Shown here one piece after another: positions 20,936 through 30,890 of a stretch of 64,000 nucleotides of DNA. The notes beneath the pieces are model-generated. The model searched no databases. It saw nothing but the letters and a program-made list of their open reading frames with translations, and was not told the origin of the DNA. Position numbers and translations under genes: made by a program. This stretch comes from Aspidiotus rigidus. Lineage: Eukaryota; Arthropoda; Insecta; Hemiptera; Diaspididae. The stretch is from the NCBI GenBank assembly GCA_035079385.1, contig JAVHKY010000003.1, positions 8,597,501 to 8,661,500 on the forward strand, written 5' to 3'. The first letter of the stretch is position 1. Every line of letters starts with the position of its first letter.

Positions 20936-22370
20936 TTTCTAGCATCTAGAAAATTATTTGCATCAAGAGAGAAGGAGAGGCACGATCTTTGAAAGGCTAA
21001 ATGATGTTGATGTAGCGACGCTAACTTCTATAGTCTTGGAATATTTTTTGAGAGACCAACGTCATATGTTGTGGGTATCGCCCCACTTCTTCTCCAATGT
21101 TCGATTGGATATGCCCTGAACGCTCCAGTCAATTGATAAAGCGTCGTATTTCTGCCGCTATGTTCGCGTTTCAAAGGTTCCAAGGAGAAATAGACTAATT
21201 AACAGTTTTCAATTCACTATTCGCGTGAAACCAATCACCCATCGGCTGGAACCGTGAACCAATTTTTCGTCGTAGCCGGAAAACTATATAAATATAGGGC
21301 GGAGCAGTCTCAGTCATGCTAATGTGAACGCTAATTAATCAATGGAAAATATTCGAACGTCGAATATCATCAAAGAGCGATGAGTACATTATAGGGCGAA
21401 ATTTCCACAAACTTTTATTAACCTCGAATTTATTAATTGCCGTCGAAATTCTGTGTATATTTGCTGGTCTGTAGGACGACAATCGCACAGGCGGATGATA
21501 TTCTTGCTCGTAAAAAGCTACGAGCGAGCGCGAGCTATACGCACGTCGAATTCGCAAGTGTTCCTTTCAATTTTCATGAAATAATAATAATGATATTAGA
21601 GTAAGAGCAACATGATGGGAGGGAAGATTATCTTTAATGACGTATCGTTAAAGAGACGTTCCATTATTTTTAATGGCGCTGCTGAGATAGGAGACGATGA
21701 AATTATTCCATTGTATAGTCACGGATTTTAGTCTGAGTTAAAAAGTTAGTAAAGTGACTTTACTAATATCATTACTGCATGGAGGGAGGCGAGAGAAAAA
21801 CAAAAATCGAGGAAAAAAACAAAAATATAGGAGGAGGAGGAGGAAAATAAAACTGATTCCGAAGTTCAGTAGTTTACAAGATACGCGTGTGGAAAAACAA
21901 AAACAAAGGTGAAACGGAACCTAACGTACGTTTCCACCAAAGACCTACTAATTTTTTCCCTGGTGATTTTGATTTTAAATTCGTTTATTCAACCCTCAAT
22001 TAATCTTTTATTCATAGCCTGATTCGTCTCATCCAATCGACCTTTGAGTTCTATAAAATTTAAGGTAGCTCAGGAATGACTTTGGCTCTTCTTAATTTGA
22101 TAATCATTTTCTTTGGACAACGTATCCTGGCTCATGGTACGTTTTATACCAATAGCAATTCTTTTTATATGATAAATTATTATTTTTATTCAAAATGTGT
22201 TCATGACAATTACTTTCGCCATTTCTGAAGTCTGGAAAAGTGGTCTTTTCTGAATGAAGTTTTCATTTTGAAAATTCTGTAAGAGCTCAAAATTGTTCCA
22301 AACCGTACGCTCTACACCTTCCGCCCCCTCCGCCCTCGTAGAAATTCCGTTCGTAATTTTGAAGCGTCTG
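20936..22370. other. No gene recognised
   Basis: AT-rich. A GGA-rich run is at 21825-21845. There are no long frames and no repeats shared with the rest of the window. Confidence 0.5.
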
Positions 22371-22386
22371 AACCCTTTACAGAAAG
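22371..22386. repeat. Left target-site duplication of PLE B
   Basis: AACCCTTTACAGAAAG, repeated exactly at 27333-27348. It defines the outer borders of element B. Confidence 0.9.
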
Positions 22387-22423
22387 TTGATGATGTGTTG
22401 CCACGTCGACACGAAACCGGTAG
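22387..22423 (+). ncRNA. Hammerhead-like motif in PLE B left pLTR (degraded)
   Basis: UUGAUGAU core (first base changed from C), stem II GUGUUG/CGACAC conserved, GAAA, CCGG, UA. The 5' strand of stem I is missing because the element starts here, so this copy should not cleave on its own. Confidence 0.5.
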
Positions 22424-22503
22424 CGAAATAAATTTCGTTACGTGAGTGTATTTTTCTTTTATTCAACTTAAAATGTCTCGTAATTATGAGGAGTCCCTCC
22501 AAA
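22387..22503 (+). repeat. Left terminal repeat (pLTR) of PLE B
   Basis: Shares with 27219-27332 the order hammerhead-like motif, AAATAAATTTCGTTACGTGA, TTTTATTCAACTT and CTCGTAATTATGAGGA. It begins directly at the ribozyme core (no 5' stem I strand). Confidence 0.85.
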
Positions 22504-22687
22504 TCATAGACTCTGCTAGTCCAGCCAGTCCTTTCCCCATTTTTCGTACGGTTCAGACTGTAAATTGTGCGGTCCCTCTCTAATATTGTTTTTCTTTCTA
22601 CGTGCATTCGCTTCGGTCTTCGTCCTAAATTTATTGCTTTTAAACAACGCGCTCCTAAGAACGACTTTCGCAATTGATCGTTAAGAA

Positions 22688-23206
22688 ATGGCTGGACATA
22701 GAGTGTCGAAATGGCACGCAAATCGTGATGAAGCCTCGTCCCTGGCCTATCGTACCTCACACAAATTGGCGTCGATAATGTCTCCTGAGGATTACGTCGA
22801 CTTGATGCGCCACTGTGCTTCAAAAGAGCGCTCCCCCTCCACCGCTCTTCGCGCCAGCAAATTGAAGAAACTCGAACGACTCACAGCCGATACTTCTTTC
22901 CCTCCTCCACCTCATGTGGAACGAGACGACATCATCGAACCGCTTCAACTGGTTGACTCTTGCATTAAGCAAACTGATATCCACTTCACTGACAAGGAAC
23001 TAGAGCTTCTGAAAATGGGAGGGAACCGAAACCGAAAGTTAATAAATTGGAAGCTAGCCGATATTGTCTCCGGTGTTGGCGTCGCCAATCGTGTATATTC
23101 CAGTCGCTTAAAATCTATGATAAAGAGTTGTGTAAGTGCGGTCTCTTCCAATCGTTGTCCTCAAATTAACCTCTTCTGCTGCATATCTCAAAAAGCGTCC
23201 TCGTGA
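22688..23206 (+). pseudogene. PLE B protein, N-terminal region
   Basis: 172 codons from ATG. Basic N-terminal region ending with TDKELELLKMGGNRN, which aligns with ERDELYLLEKGLKF-like sequence in family A, then VGVANRVYSSR. No catalytic motif. It runs into a frame change at about 23200, where the next segment takes over. Confidence 0.6.
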
Positions 23207-23526
23207 GAGCAGATAAAGGTGAAGCTCTTATCGCTTGGTCGTCCTCCGAGTATCATAATAAAATGTCCTACTTTCTTCATTCTTCTGGTGCTGTCCCAGC
23301 GACGCCTAATTACAACTCCCATACTCAAAATATAAGACATGCTGTCCGTTCCTCCCTGTGTATCCTTTCTGACAAGAAAGCTCGTGACGCCGTCCTAGTG
23401 ATGAACTATTCGCCCCCGCGGCTCTATGGTCAACTTGGCTGCCTACCCACCCTGTTGTCGCGTACTATACTGATGCTTCTTATAAGTTGGCTCGTTTTAT
23501 CTAACGACGACATACTCAACGATTAA
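23203..23526 (+). pseudogene. PLE B reverse transcriptase fingers
   Basis: Begins RADKGEALIAW, the counterpart of ADKGNAVVVM in family A. It continues through a region ending in SPPRLYGQLGCLPT (counterpart of PPLLYGLPKIHK) and breaks at the sequence for KLARFI, where element A2 begins. The stretch before motif A is all that remains of this part. Confidence 0.7.
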
Positions 23527-23571
23527 AACGTACGGAGTAATTTGAATAGAGCCACAGAAATGAAAAATACA

Positions 23572-23607
23572 CCGGAGCGCTTTCGATTAAAAAACCATTG
23601 TCAACGG
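23572..23607 (-). ncRNA. Hammerhead-like motif in PLE A2 3' region
   Basis: On the - strand: CCG, core UUGACAAU, stem II GGUU/AAUC, GAAA, GCGC, UC, then CGG pairing with CCG. Compared with A1, stem I (ACC/GGU to CCG/CGG) and stem II (GACU/AGUC to GGUU/AAUC) change on both sides while pairing is kept. Confidence 0.5.
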
Positions 23608-23649
23608 GGACGTGAAAGCAACTGAACCAACTCCGGCCGGCAACAAGAA

Positions 23650-26070
23650 CTACCGAGGAGGACATGACTGAACTAGCCAGTCATCACAATGTGAATCATA
23701 CTCGTAAACTAATTCAATCAAACCCTCATCAGGTATGTACCTGTTGGGCACATTTAGGTTATCGTTATTCAGATGGCGAATAATTTCGATGTGTTCTAGC
23801 GCGGTACGTTTGAAAGCCGAGGACTCTCTATGGAGGAGGGACTCAGATCCCTCTATGAAACCATGGCCAGTGGTAATAAGATGGTCCGCAAATACCGAAT
23901 CACCCAATTTCTTCTTTTCCCACGCCTTCCTATGCTCATCTATTCTAATTTTGAGCTGACGTCCAGTCTCGCCTATATAGATTCCATTACAATCATTACA
24001 CTCAATTTTGTAAACCCCGCTTCTTTCGACCAGTGGGATGGGGTCCTTTAACTTGACGAACAAGTTTTTTACAGTGTTAAGATTGTAAAACACTGGCCGA
24101 AACCCAAATGGGCGGAGGACACGACCCAATTGGGAAGAAAATTTCCCCAAAAACGGAAGCCTAATCCGACGTTTCCTCCTATCTGACGCTGGATTACGGG
24201 GGAGGGAGGCAGTGGAATCAAGGCATTTCCGAGTCAATTTCCTATGGACCATCAAGTCAATATCCAAGTTGATCTCGTTCACTCTGGCCAAGTGCTTTAT
24301 AGTCGAAAGCTCCGGTTGAAAAGCGAGCTGACCTAATGGAATACTCATCAACCGGTGGATATAACTATTAAAACCGGCATATTTGTGAGCAACAGGGCAG
24401 AAAGATCTGCCGTGGACAGTAATATCGGTCGAGGTATCTTTTCTATATATGGCGAAATCGTGGGCACCTTCTCTATTAGAGATAGTAAGGTCCAAAAAAT
24501 TTATAGATGAACCGCCTACTTCCAACGTGAATTTGATGGATGGGTATAAACTGTTAAGATACCTGAGAAACTCCAAAAGGAGATCCCGTTGACCGGTCCA
24601 CAAACACAACACATCGTCGACGTACCTGTGCCAATAATATATATGACCCAAAAACCCCTGACCAGAGGAAAAGAGATCAAGCTCAAATTTAGACATGAAA
24701 ACCTCCGAAATGAGGGAACCCAGAGGAGAGCCAATAGGGATACCTACCTCCTCAGGAAATTCGAAAAATTTGCCTTCAAATTTGCAAAAGTTGGGAGCCC
24801 AACAAATATTGAGTAAATTAAAAAATTCTGCCGACTCTTCGTGACAGATGTTAGATTGGATCAAAAGGTCTCCCATATGTTGCATGGCAGTAGCTCTAGG
24901 GATACTCGGAAATCAGCCGACTACGTCAAAGGAGCATAGGGTTGAATCAGGCGGAAGAATGTCATCCTTAAGCTTATTAGCCAAAGAGACCGAATTCTTC
25001 ACAGAGTAGGATGACTCAAATTCCACTCTAGATTTGAACCAACGGTCCAAAAATTTCGCCAAGAAGTACGTGGAGGAAGACACAAAAGAAACGACCGGCC
25101 GCATCGGGGTGTCCCTCTTATGAATCTTAGGTAGCCCGTACAAGAGGGGTGGCACTGGATTGGGCTCAAGAAGTATTCTTTTAAGCTTAGGGGTCTTAAT
25201 AATAAATTCACAATTGTTTATAACACGTCTAACTTCTTTGACGTGATTTGGAAAATTGAAATCCGCATTTTCCTTGGCGCCACACTGGTCGAGAACGTCA
25301 TAGACCTTGGAGACGTAAGAGGACTTATCCATAACGACAATCGCATTCCCTTTATCAGCCTTAGTAATGATTAAGCCCTCCTCCCTGACCTTCCTCTTGA
25401 TCCTCTTAATCACCTCAAAAGCCAGATCATTTATACAAGGGAGGGGGGTATGGCGGACAAAGGCGGCACACACTTTCTGAGTATTAACCCCAGGCCCAAT
25501 TTTTATTTCGAGGTCCGCAACAACATTGGCCAAAGTGTTAGCATTATTAAGAGGGGGTAACCCGAATTTTAACCCCTTCTCCAAGAGATACAACTCGTCA
25601 CTCTCAAACTCAACATTACTACAATTTATAATCCGCGGTTGAAACTTTTGGATAACGCTGACGTCAGTACTCACTTCCTGTACAGCGGAGGCATTCAAAT
25701 TTAGGAGGGAGCTAAGCTTCTTATTTTTCTTACGTTTCAATTTAGCCTCAAAAGACCGACATTTAAGGTTAACCGACTTAATAAACAGATCCAACTCACC
25801 CGGCGAAAGTAAACCAGAAAGCTTAGAATGGACCAACAAGTTCAACCTTGTGGTGATATTCAGCTTCCCATGCCACCTCCGCAACTCAGTACGGATCCAT
25901 TTTTCTGTCAAAAATTTTTCCAGTTTCCTGGTGGTCTGGACACAATCGGAGAACAGCCGAAATTTGATAAACTTGGGTTTCACATGCAATTTTAAACACT
26001 TATTAAGAAACCAAATATGGGATGAAAACGATAACCGTTGGTTACGAAAAATTTGTTTGACCCGTAACAT
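23650..26070 (-). pseudogene. PLE A2 reverse transcriptase-GIY-YIG protein, one stop
   Basis: About 806 codons in one frame with a single in-frame TGA at 24913-24915, immediately after RT motif A (CSFDVVG). Upstream: N-terminal basic region, KADKGNAIVVM, PPLLYGLPKIHKRDTP. Downstream: GIPIGSPLGSL, YVDDVLCLW (about 24625), GGSSINFLD, the AIYRKDTSTDI block, a basic linker, and GIY-YIG with CNDCNGIYIGETGRQ and RIDEHRKAWEKKK. It is the most complete PLE coding region in the window. The first ATG (26070) may not be the true start, because the N-terminus lies at the junction with B. Confidence 0.9.
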
Positions 26071-26074
26071 CTGT

Positions 26075-26770
26075 CTTTATCAGGGCACTGTTTACGAATT
26101 TCCTGATAACCTACCTATGAGCGCTCCCCTCTCCTCACTAGTTGCCGACGTCTTCATAGATCAGCTCGATCTAGTCTGCTCTCTAACCCTATCCTTCCTC
26201 AACCTCACATTCCCACCTGGCTAAGATACGTGGACGAAATTCTCTGTATTTGGAATGGCTCCATACCTCAGCTCGAATCTCTTCTCACCTTACTCAACTC
26301 TTTGCATCCTATCATCAACTTCACTGGAGGCTCATGCGTTAACTTTCTTGATCTCATTATCTCTCACCATCCCGAAGACAACTCACTTGTTCCACATTTC
26401 GCTATTTATCGGAAACCTTCCAATACCGGCGTCCTCATCAGTGGCTCATCGTCTCATCATTATTCTCACGAATCCACTGCCTTGCTAGCCTTCATTCACC
26501 GCCTCCTCACTTTTCCTCTTTCTCCACGTAATTTCAATATCGAAAAAAACGCATATCGTTCATCACAACATCGACACTCTTATTTCTCGTAAATCTCTTC
26601 AACGGCTCGTGTCTTGTAATTATTCTCCCTTACGAGCTGATCTTCCCCGTCGTAAGCGTTGGATTTGCCTTCCTTTCTTAGGCCAGTATTCGTACAAAAT
26701 AGCCAAAGCTCTCGAAACTTTCGTTTACTGGTGCGCCTTCTATTCTATCCTCACTTCAGGCCATCTATCC
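26075..26770 (+). pseudogene. PLE B reverse transcriptase palm, fragments
   Basis: Resumes with YQGTVYEFPDNLPMSAPLSSL (motif B). A frameshift near 26222 leads to RYVDEILCIWNG, where the catalytic YVDD is YVDE, then CVNFLDLIIS (motif D) and the AIYRK block seen in family A. Further frame changes occur near 26590. The element was dead long before the window's younger PLEs arrived. Confidence 0.75.
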
Positions 26771-27152
26771 TGTCTTAAGGATAACCCCTCCCGTGAAGAA
26801 TGTTGCAGAGTTTATCGAGCTAGTTTCACCATTTCTGGTTGCTCCGTTTTCTACATACATAGGACAGATTGGTCCCTCTCTCACTGACCATCGTAAAGTT
26901 TTCCGTCGCCTAAAGCCTGAAAAATCCGCCCTCGCGAAACATTGTATCGAAAGTGGCCACGACTTCAACTCCATTAAGTTCGAAGTGATTCATAAAGCCA
27001 CCAAGGGTCGTCTACTAATTCGCTTGGAAGAAGTCGAAATTGTTGCGTCTTCTTCCGTTTCTGGCGAATCTCTCTTAAATGATACTCGTTTTGTTTTCGC
27101 ACGAATCCTTTTATTTTCAAGTTTTATAAAAATATTATTAATCTGTCGATAA
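26771..27152 (+). pseudogene. PLE B GIY-YIG endonuclease remnant
   Basis: Frames around 26800-27150 encode a CSVFYIHRTD block (GIY-YIG YIG-type motif with His for Gly), HRKVFRRLKPEKSALAKHC, SGHDFNS and RLEEVEI, in the order of the GIY-YIG domain of the A copies. Frameshifted and mutated. The right terminal repeat follows about 60 bp downstream. Confidence 0.7.
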
Positions 27153-27215
27153 CGTCATTCATTCCGAGCTTCGTTCTTCATCGTCCGCACATGTTTAGTT
27201 TGTTTTGGACGTTAC

Positions 27216-27257
27216 TACCTGACGATGTGTTGCCTAGTCGACACGAAACCGGTCGTG
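27216..27257 (+). ncRNA. Hammerhead ribozyme candidate in PLE B right pLTR
   Basis: UAC, then core CUGACGA (canonical CUGANGA) plus one extra U, stem II GUGUUG/CGACAC (27227-27232 with 27239-27244, one G-U pair) around a 6-nt loop, GAAA (27245-27248), self-complementary CCGG, UC, then GUG pairing with UAC. All conserved hammerhead elements are in order. The CCGG stem III has no loop, so a dimeric fold is more likely than a monomer. The extra U before stem II is shared with the family-A motifs. Confidence 0.65.
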
Positions 27258-27332
27258 AAATAAATTTCGTTACGTGACTGTATTTTCCTTTTATTCAACT
27301 TGAAATGTCTCGTAATTATGAGGAATCCCTCC
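27216..27332 (+). repeat. Right terminal repeat (pLTR) of PLE B
   Basis: Second copy of the terminal repeat, ending at the 16-bp duplication. Its hammerhead-like motif is more canonical than that of the left copy. Confidence 0.85.
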
Positions 27333-27348
27333 AACCCTTTACAGAAAG
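27333..27348. repeat. Right target-site duplication of PLE B
   Basis: AACCCTTTACAGAAAG, the exact partner of 22371-22386. Confidence 0.9.
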
Positions 27349-27619
27349 GCTCATAACGAAAAGGAATGCAGAAAGGACTGGAAAAACTAACCGACACCTT
27401 TGAATCGAGCTCAACTGCAACAGCTTCTTAATTTTACACGAAGAACATAATGAAAGTGAATAGAAACTTTGTCCAAACTTTTTGTCATGAGAACGTGCTT
27501 TCAGATTTTCATAAAATATTGATTGTATTCTGGCTGTGTGGAAGACAGGAAGGAAAATTTGCAGCTTCGAACAAAAGTGAAGAGCTTGAGGAAAACGTCA
27601 TCTCGGCAAATATGTCTGT

Positions 27620-27722
27620 CGGCATTTTCACCACAAACTTACTTAACTACGTTCACTATTCGAGAAAGTGTAGCTAAGATGGCATACTTATGAAGATGTG
27701 AGAGTGAAACTTCAGCTTTAGT
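27620..27722. repeat. Direct repeat, copy 1
   Basis: GGCATTTTCACCACAAACTTAC onward matches 28260-28363 over about 104 bp with roughly 10% difference, including CTATTCGAGAAAGTGT and CTTCAGCTT. The spacing is 640 bp. Noncoding. Confidence 0.75.
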
Positions 27723-28259
27723 TAATATTCTAATAAAAATCTATAGGTACTTTTCCGCTGATCTCAAAAATAATATAATTTGTACATATCTTTATTCTTC
27801 CTTAGTTCTACAGCTTAACCTCTGAGAACAACATTTACCCCTGCTGCAAAAACTTACACGCAGAACAAGTGCGTGAAATGTAAATTATGTGAAGCAGGGG
27901 TAATGTGGAGCGTTTAACAGTACCTATAGCACTTTGTTTACCTACCCCTTTAAGAATGTGACAACATGAGTAGGTCTACCGGTACACGAAGCCTCTAACC
28001 TGTGAAAATACTTCTAACGTAACAGCGCGCGATTTAAGTGTACTGGTACTAGAAAGCTTTTAGAAATCTCCCCTATGATCTTGGAAATTTCATCTTCTCT
28101 AAAACCAACTGTATTATATTACACGAACGGCACAGGTATGGGAAACCTTTTTCGTGGTCATTCGTATGTATAATGGCGTTCATAAGTTCACGATCGTTGG
28201 AAAGAGGCTTGTATCGAATTGGGGACGAACCCAAAAAAATCTATTCTATCTACTTCGTA

Positions 28260-28363
28260 GGCATTTTCACCACAAACTTACATAACTATGTTTACTATTC
28301 GAGAAAGTGTTGCTAAGTTGGCATACCTATCAAGATGTGAGAAATAAACTTCAGCTTGAGTTG
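28260..28363. repeat. Direct repeat, copy 2
   Basis: Second copy of the segment at 27620-27722; probably a local segmental duplication or two copies of a short dispersed repeat. Confidence 0.75.
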
Positions 28364-28836
28364 TCGGAAAGAACTTTCGAGTGAAGAGCAGATTTTTCTA
28401 CAACAGCGATACGTTTATTATTTTTTCACAAAATTTTTCGTAGAAAATGGAGTGCGCAATTATATCATGTTAGTAAGTCGGAATTTCTTCGTCGCTAATG
28501 GTGCAAGGAGTGTTGTCTACTTAAATCTGGAACAAATTTTATTTGTACCTCACAGAACATGAAATAAATTAATCGAGTAATGAATATTATTCTTGAAAGA
28601 CAATCGTCGGATTAATTATTTGACAACGTTCTCCGTCCGGAATTCTTAGACTTAATTAAGAACTTGACTAAATTCCCTTCTTCTCCTTCGTTTTACATTT
28701 TCTGGACTTTGTGTTTTTATCTGGAGAGAATTTCGACCGTCAAAGTCTTGAGAGATTGAAAAATTTCGACCATCAAGATGTTATGTACAATTGTACATAA
28801 TTATTGTGTATAGATTTCACAAAGATGTCCATTAAG

Positions 28837-30890
28837 GCAACACTGATTTCTTATTTGTCTTTTCGCTCCAATACCAAATAAGAGGTATGATCAAACTGAT
28901 AACATCGTGCGTGTGCGGTGGATTGCGGATTGTGGAGCAATGTTAGGCACGCACCGATCATACCTTCCTTAATACCAAACTTAAGGTCCATTTCACCACC
29001 CCCCCCCCTTTTTTGAAATATTCAATTTTTTTTTTTTTGTAAAATGAATTGTGCTTGATTTGTGCTGAGTTGTGCTGCAAGAATTACGTTTTGTGCTTGC
29101 ACCCTTCCGAAGATATACAAAAAAGTCTCAAGGGGGGGCTGGTAAAACGATAGTCCCCCCCTTTTTAAAATTTTCAATTTTTTGGGGGGTAAAATGAATT
29201 GTGCTCGATTTGTGCTGAATTGTGCTGCAAGAATTATGTTTTGTGCTTGCCCCCTTCCGAAGATATACAAAAAAGTCTCTGGGGGGCTGGTGAAACGATG
29301 GCTCCCTTTTTGAAATTTGTAATTTTTTCGGTCAAAATGAATTGTGCTCGATTTGTGCTGAAATGCGCCGCAAATTTTATGTTTTGTACTTCCTCCTCTC
29401 CTCCGGAATGGACGTAAGTTTGTCAAACAGCAGACTTCAAATTTTGCATTCTTGTCTCGCTGAATGAAATGTGCTCAATTAGTGTTGAAATGGACAAATT
29501 TTATGTTTTGCGGTTTCCTCTTTCTTTAAATACTCACAATCTTCGGTGGGGCTACTGTGAAAACAATACCCGACCCTCACTTTTACAAATTTTAATTGGG
29601 AACCTGTTTGTTTTATGGGACTTGAAATATTTTTGACCATCAAGCTATTTGTATGTGAAGAACTTGGAGAAATATTGACTTTTAATCTATAGGGGAAACT
29701 GACCTAACCCAATAATGTAAATGGAACTCGACGAAAGTGAACAAGAAATTTAGGGTGAAAGACATGCCAACCCCGCTTCTGCAACAACTCCTATTGTTTC
29801 TTGCCAAGTAGAGAATGATACCGGCGACTTCATTTTCCATTATATGCCCGCGGTGGAAGGTCGACTTGGGCCCCGTGTATGACCAAGGCGCGAGAACTAT
29901 GGTGAAGGGGGGTTGGCATGTCTCCACCCTAAATTTCTTGTGCACTTTCGTCTCTTGAGTACATTTCATTCAGCGAGATAAGAATGCAAAATTTGGAGTC
30001 TGCTGTTTGACAAACTTACGTCCATTCCGGAGGAGAGGAGGAAGCACAAAACATAAAATTTACGGCACATTTCAGCACAAATCGAGCACAATTCATTTTG
30101 ACCGAAAAAATTACAAATGTCAAAAAAGGGAGGCCTCAATTGTGCCAGCCCCCCTAGAGACTTTTTCGTATATCTTCGGAAGGGAGCAAGAACAAAATAT
30201 AATTTTTGCAGCACAATTCAGCACAAATTGAGTACAATTCATTTTACCGAAAAAAAATTGAAACATTTCAAAAAGGGGGAGCCATCGTTTTACCAGCCCC
30301 CCCCAGAGACTTGTTTGTTCATCTTCGGAAGGGGACAAGCACAAAACATAATTTTTGCAGCACAATTCAGCACAAATCGAGCACAATTCATTTTGTCCCC
30401 CAAAAAATTAAAAATTTTAAGAAGGGGGGACTATCGTTTCACCAGCCCCCCTAGAGACTTTTTCGTATATCTTCGGAAGGGAGCAAGAACAAAATATATT
30501 TTTTGCAGCACAATTCAGCACAAATCGAGCACAATTCAATTTACCGAAAAAAATTAAAAATTTTAAAAAGGGGGGACTATCGTTTCATCAGCCCCCCTAG
30601 AGACTTTTTCGTATATCTTCGGAAGGGAGCAAGAACAAAATATAATTTTTGCAGCACAATTCAGCACAAATTGAGTACAATTCATTTTACAAAAAAAAAA
30701 ATTGAAAATTTCAAAAAGGGGAGGGGGTGGTGAAATGGACCTAAAGTTTGGTATTAAGAAAGGTATGATCGGTGCGTGTCTACCATTGCTCCACAATCCG
30801 CAATCCACCGCACACGCACGATGTTATCAGTTTGATCATACCTCTTATTTTGGTATTGGAGCGAAAGACAAGTAAGTAATCAGTGTTGCC
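28837..30890. mobile_element. Foldback element FB1 with tandem-repeat arms
   Basis: Begins GGCAACACTGAT and ends with its complement. Left arm 28837-29466 and right arm 29967-30890 are inverted copies. The outer ~150 bp are unique (GATCAAACTGATAACATCGTGCG and complement). Inside, each arm is a tandem array of ~130-150-bp units, each with a poly(C)/(G) tract, GTGCTxGATTTGTGCTGAATTG and CTTCCGAAGATATAC. The left arm has about three units and the right about five, which explains their unequal length. The 500-bp centre holds another small inverted-repeat element. The many short frames in the arms are repeat artefacts. Foldback-type elements of flies have this design. Confidence 0.85.
29714..29966. 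mobile_element. Small inverted-repeat element nested in FB1
   Basis: About 65-bp inverted ends (ACGAAAGTGxACAAGAAATT, then TTAGGGTGxxAGACATGCCAA, and complements) around a ~120-bp GC-richer centre. Total about 253 bp. It lies just inside the inner end of the FB1 right arm. Confidence 0.7.

Larger units (their letters stand above)
23527..26074 (-). mobile_element. Penelope-like element A2, nested in PLE B
   Basis: Oriented opposite to PLE B and separating its two halves. It contains nearly the whole RT-GIY-YIG frame and a 3' untranslated part with a hammerhead-like motif. I found no clear target duplication at its borders, and sequence of B is missing at the junction. The exact ends are uncertain by tens of bases. 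Confidence 0.8.
22387..27332 (+). mobile_element. Penelope-like element B, decayed and interrupted by PLE A2
   Basis: Direct repeats of about 117 bp (22387-22503 and 27216-27332), placed between 16-bp target duplications, enclose a decayed PLE coding region on the + strand. The coding part is split: the N-terminal half is at 22688-23526, the C-terminal half at about 26080-27152, and an oppositely oriented PLE of another family (A2) sits between. About 110 codons around RT motif A are missing at the break, so insertion was accompanied by a deletion. Terminal direct repeats (pLTRs) are characteristic of Penelope-like elements. Confidence 0.85.
27349..28836. other. No gene; contains a 104-bp direct repeat
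   Basis: Short frames only. Two related segments (27620-27722 and 28260-28363) are listed separately. An 11-bp inverted pair TTACCCCTGCT/AGCAGGGGTAA brackets about 70 bp near 27835-27904. Confidence 0.5.

Noticed and set aside
30007..30733. Overlapping open frames with repeated FVYLRKGARTKYNF-like phrases
   Set aside because: They are translations of the tandem units in the FB1 right arm; the same phrases arise from the opposite strand of the left arm.
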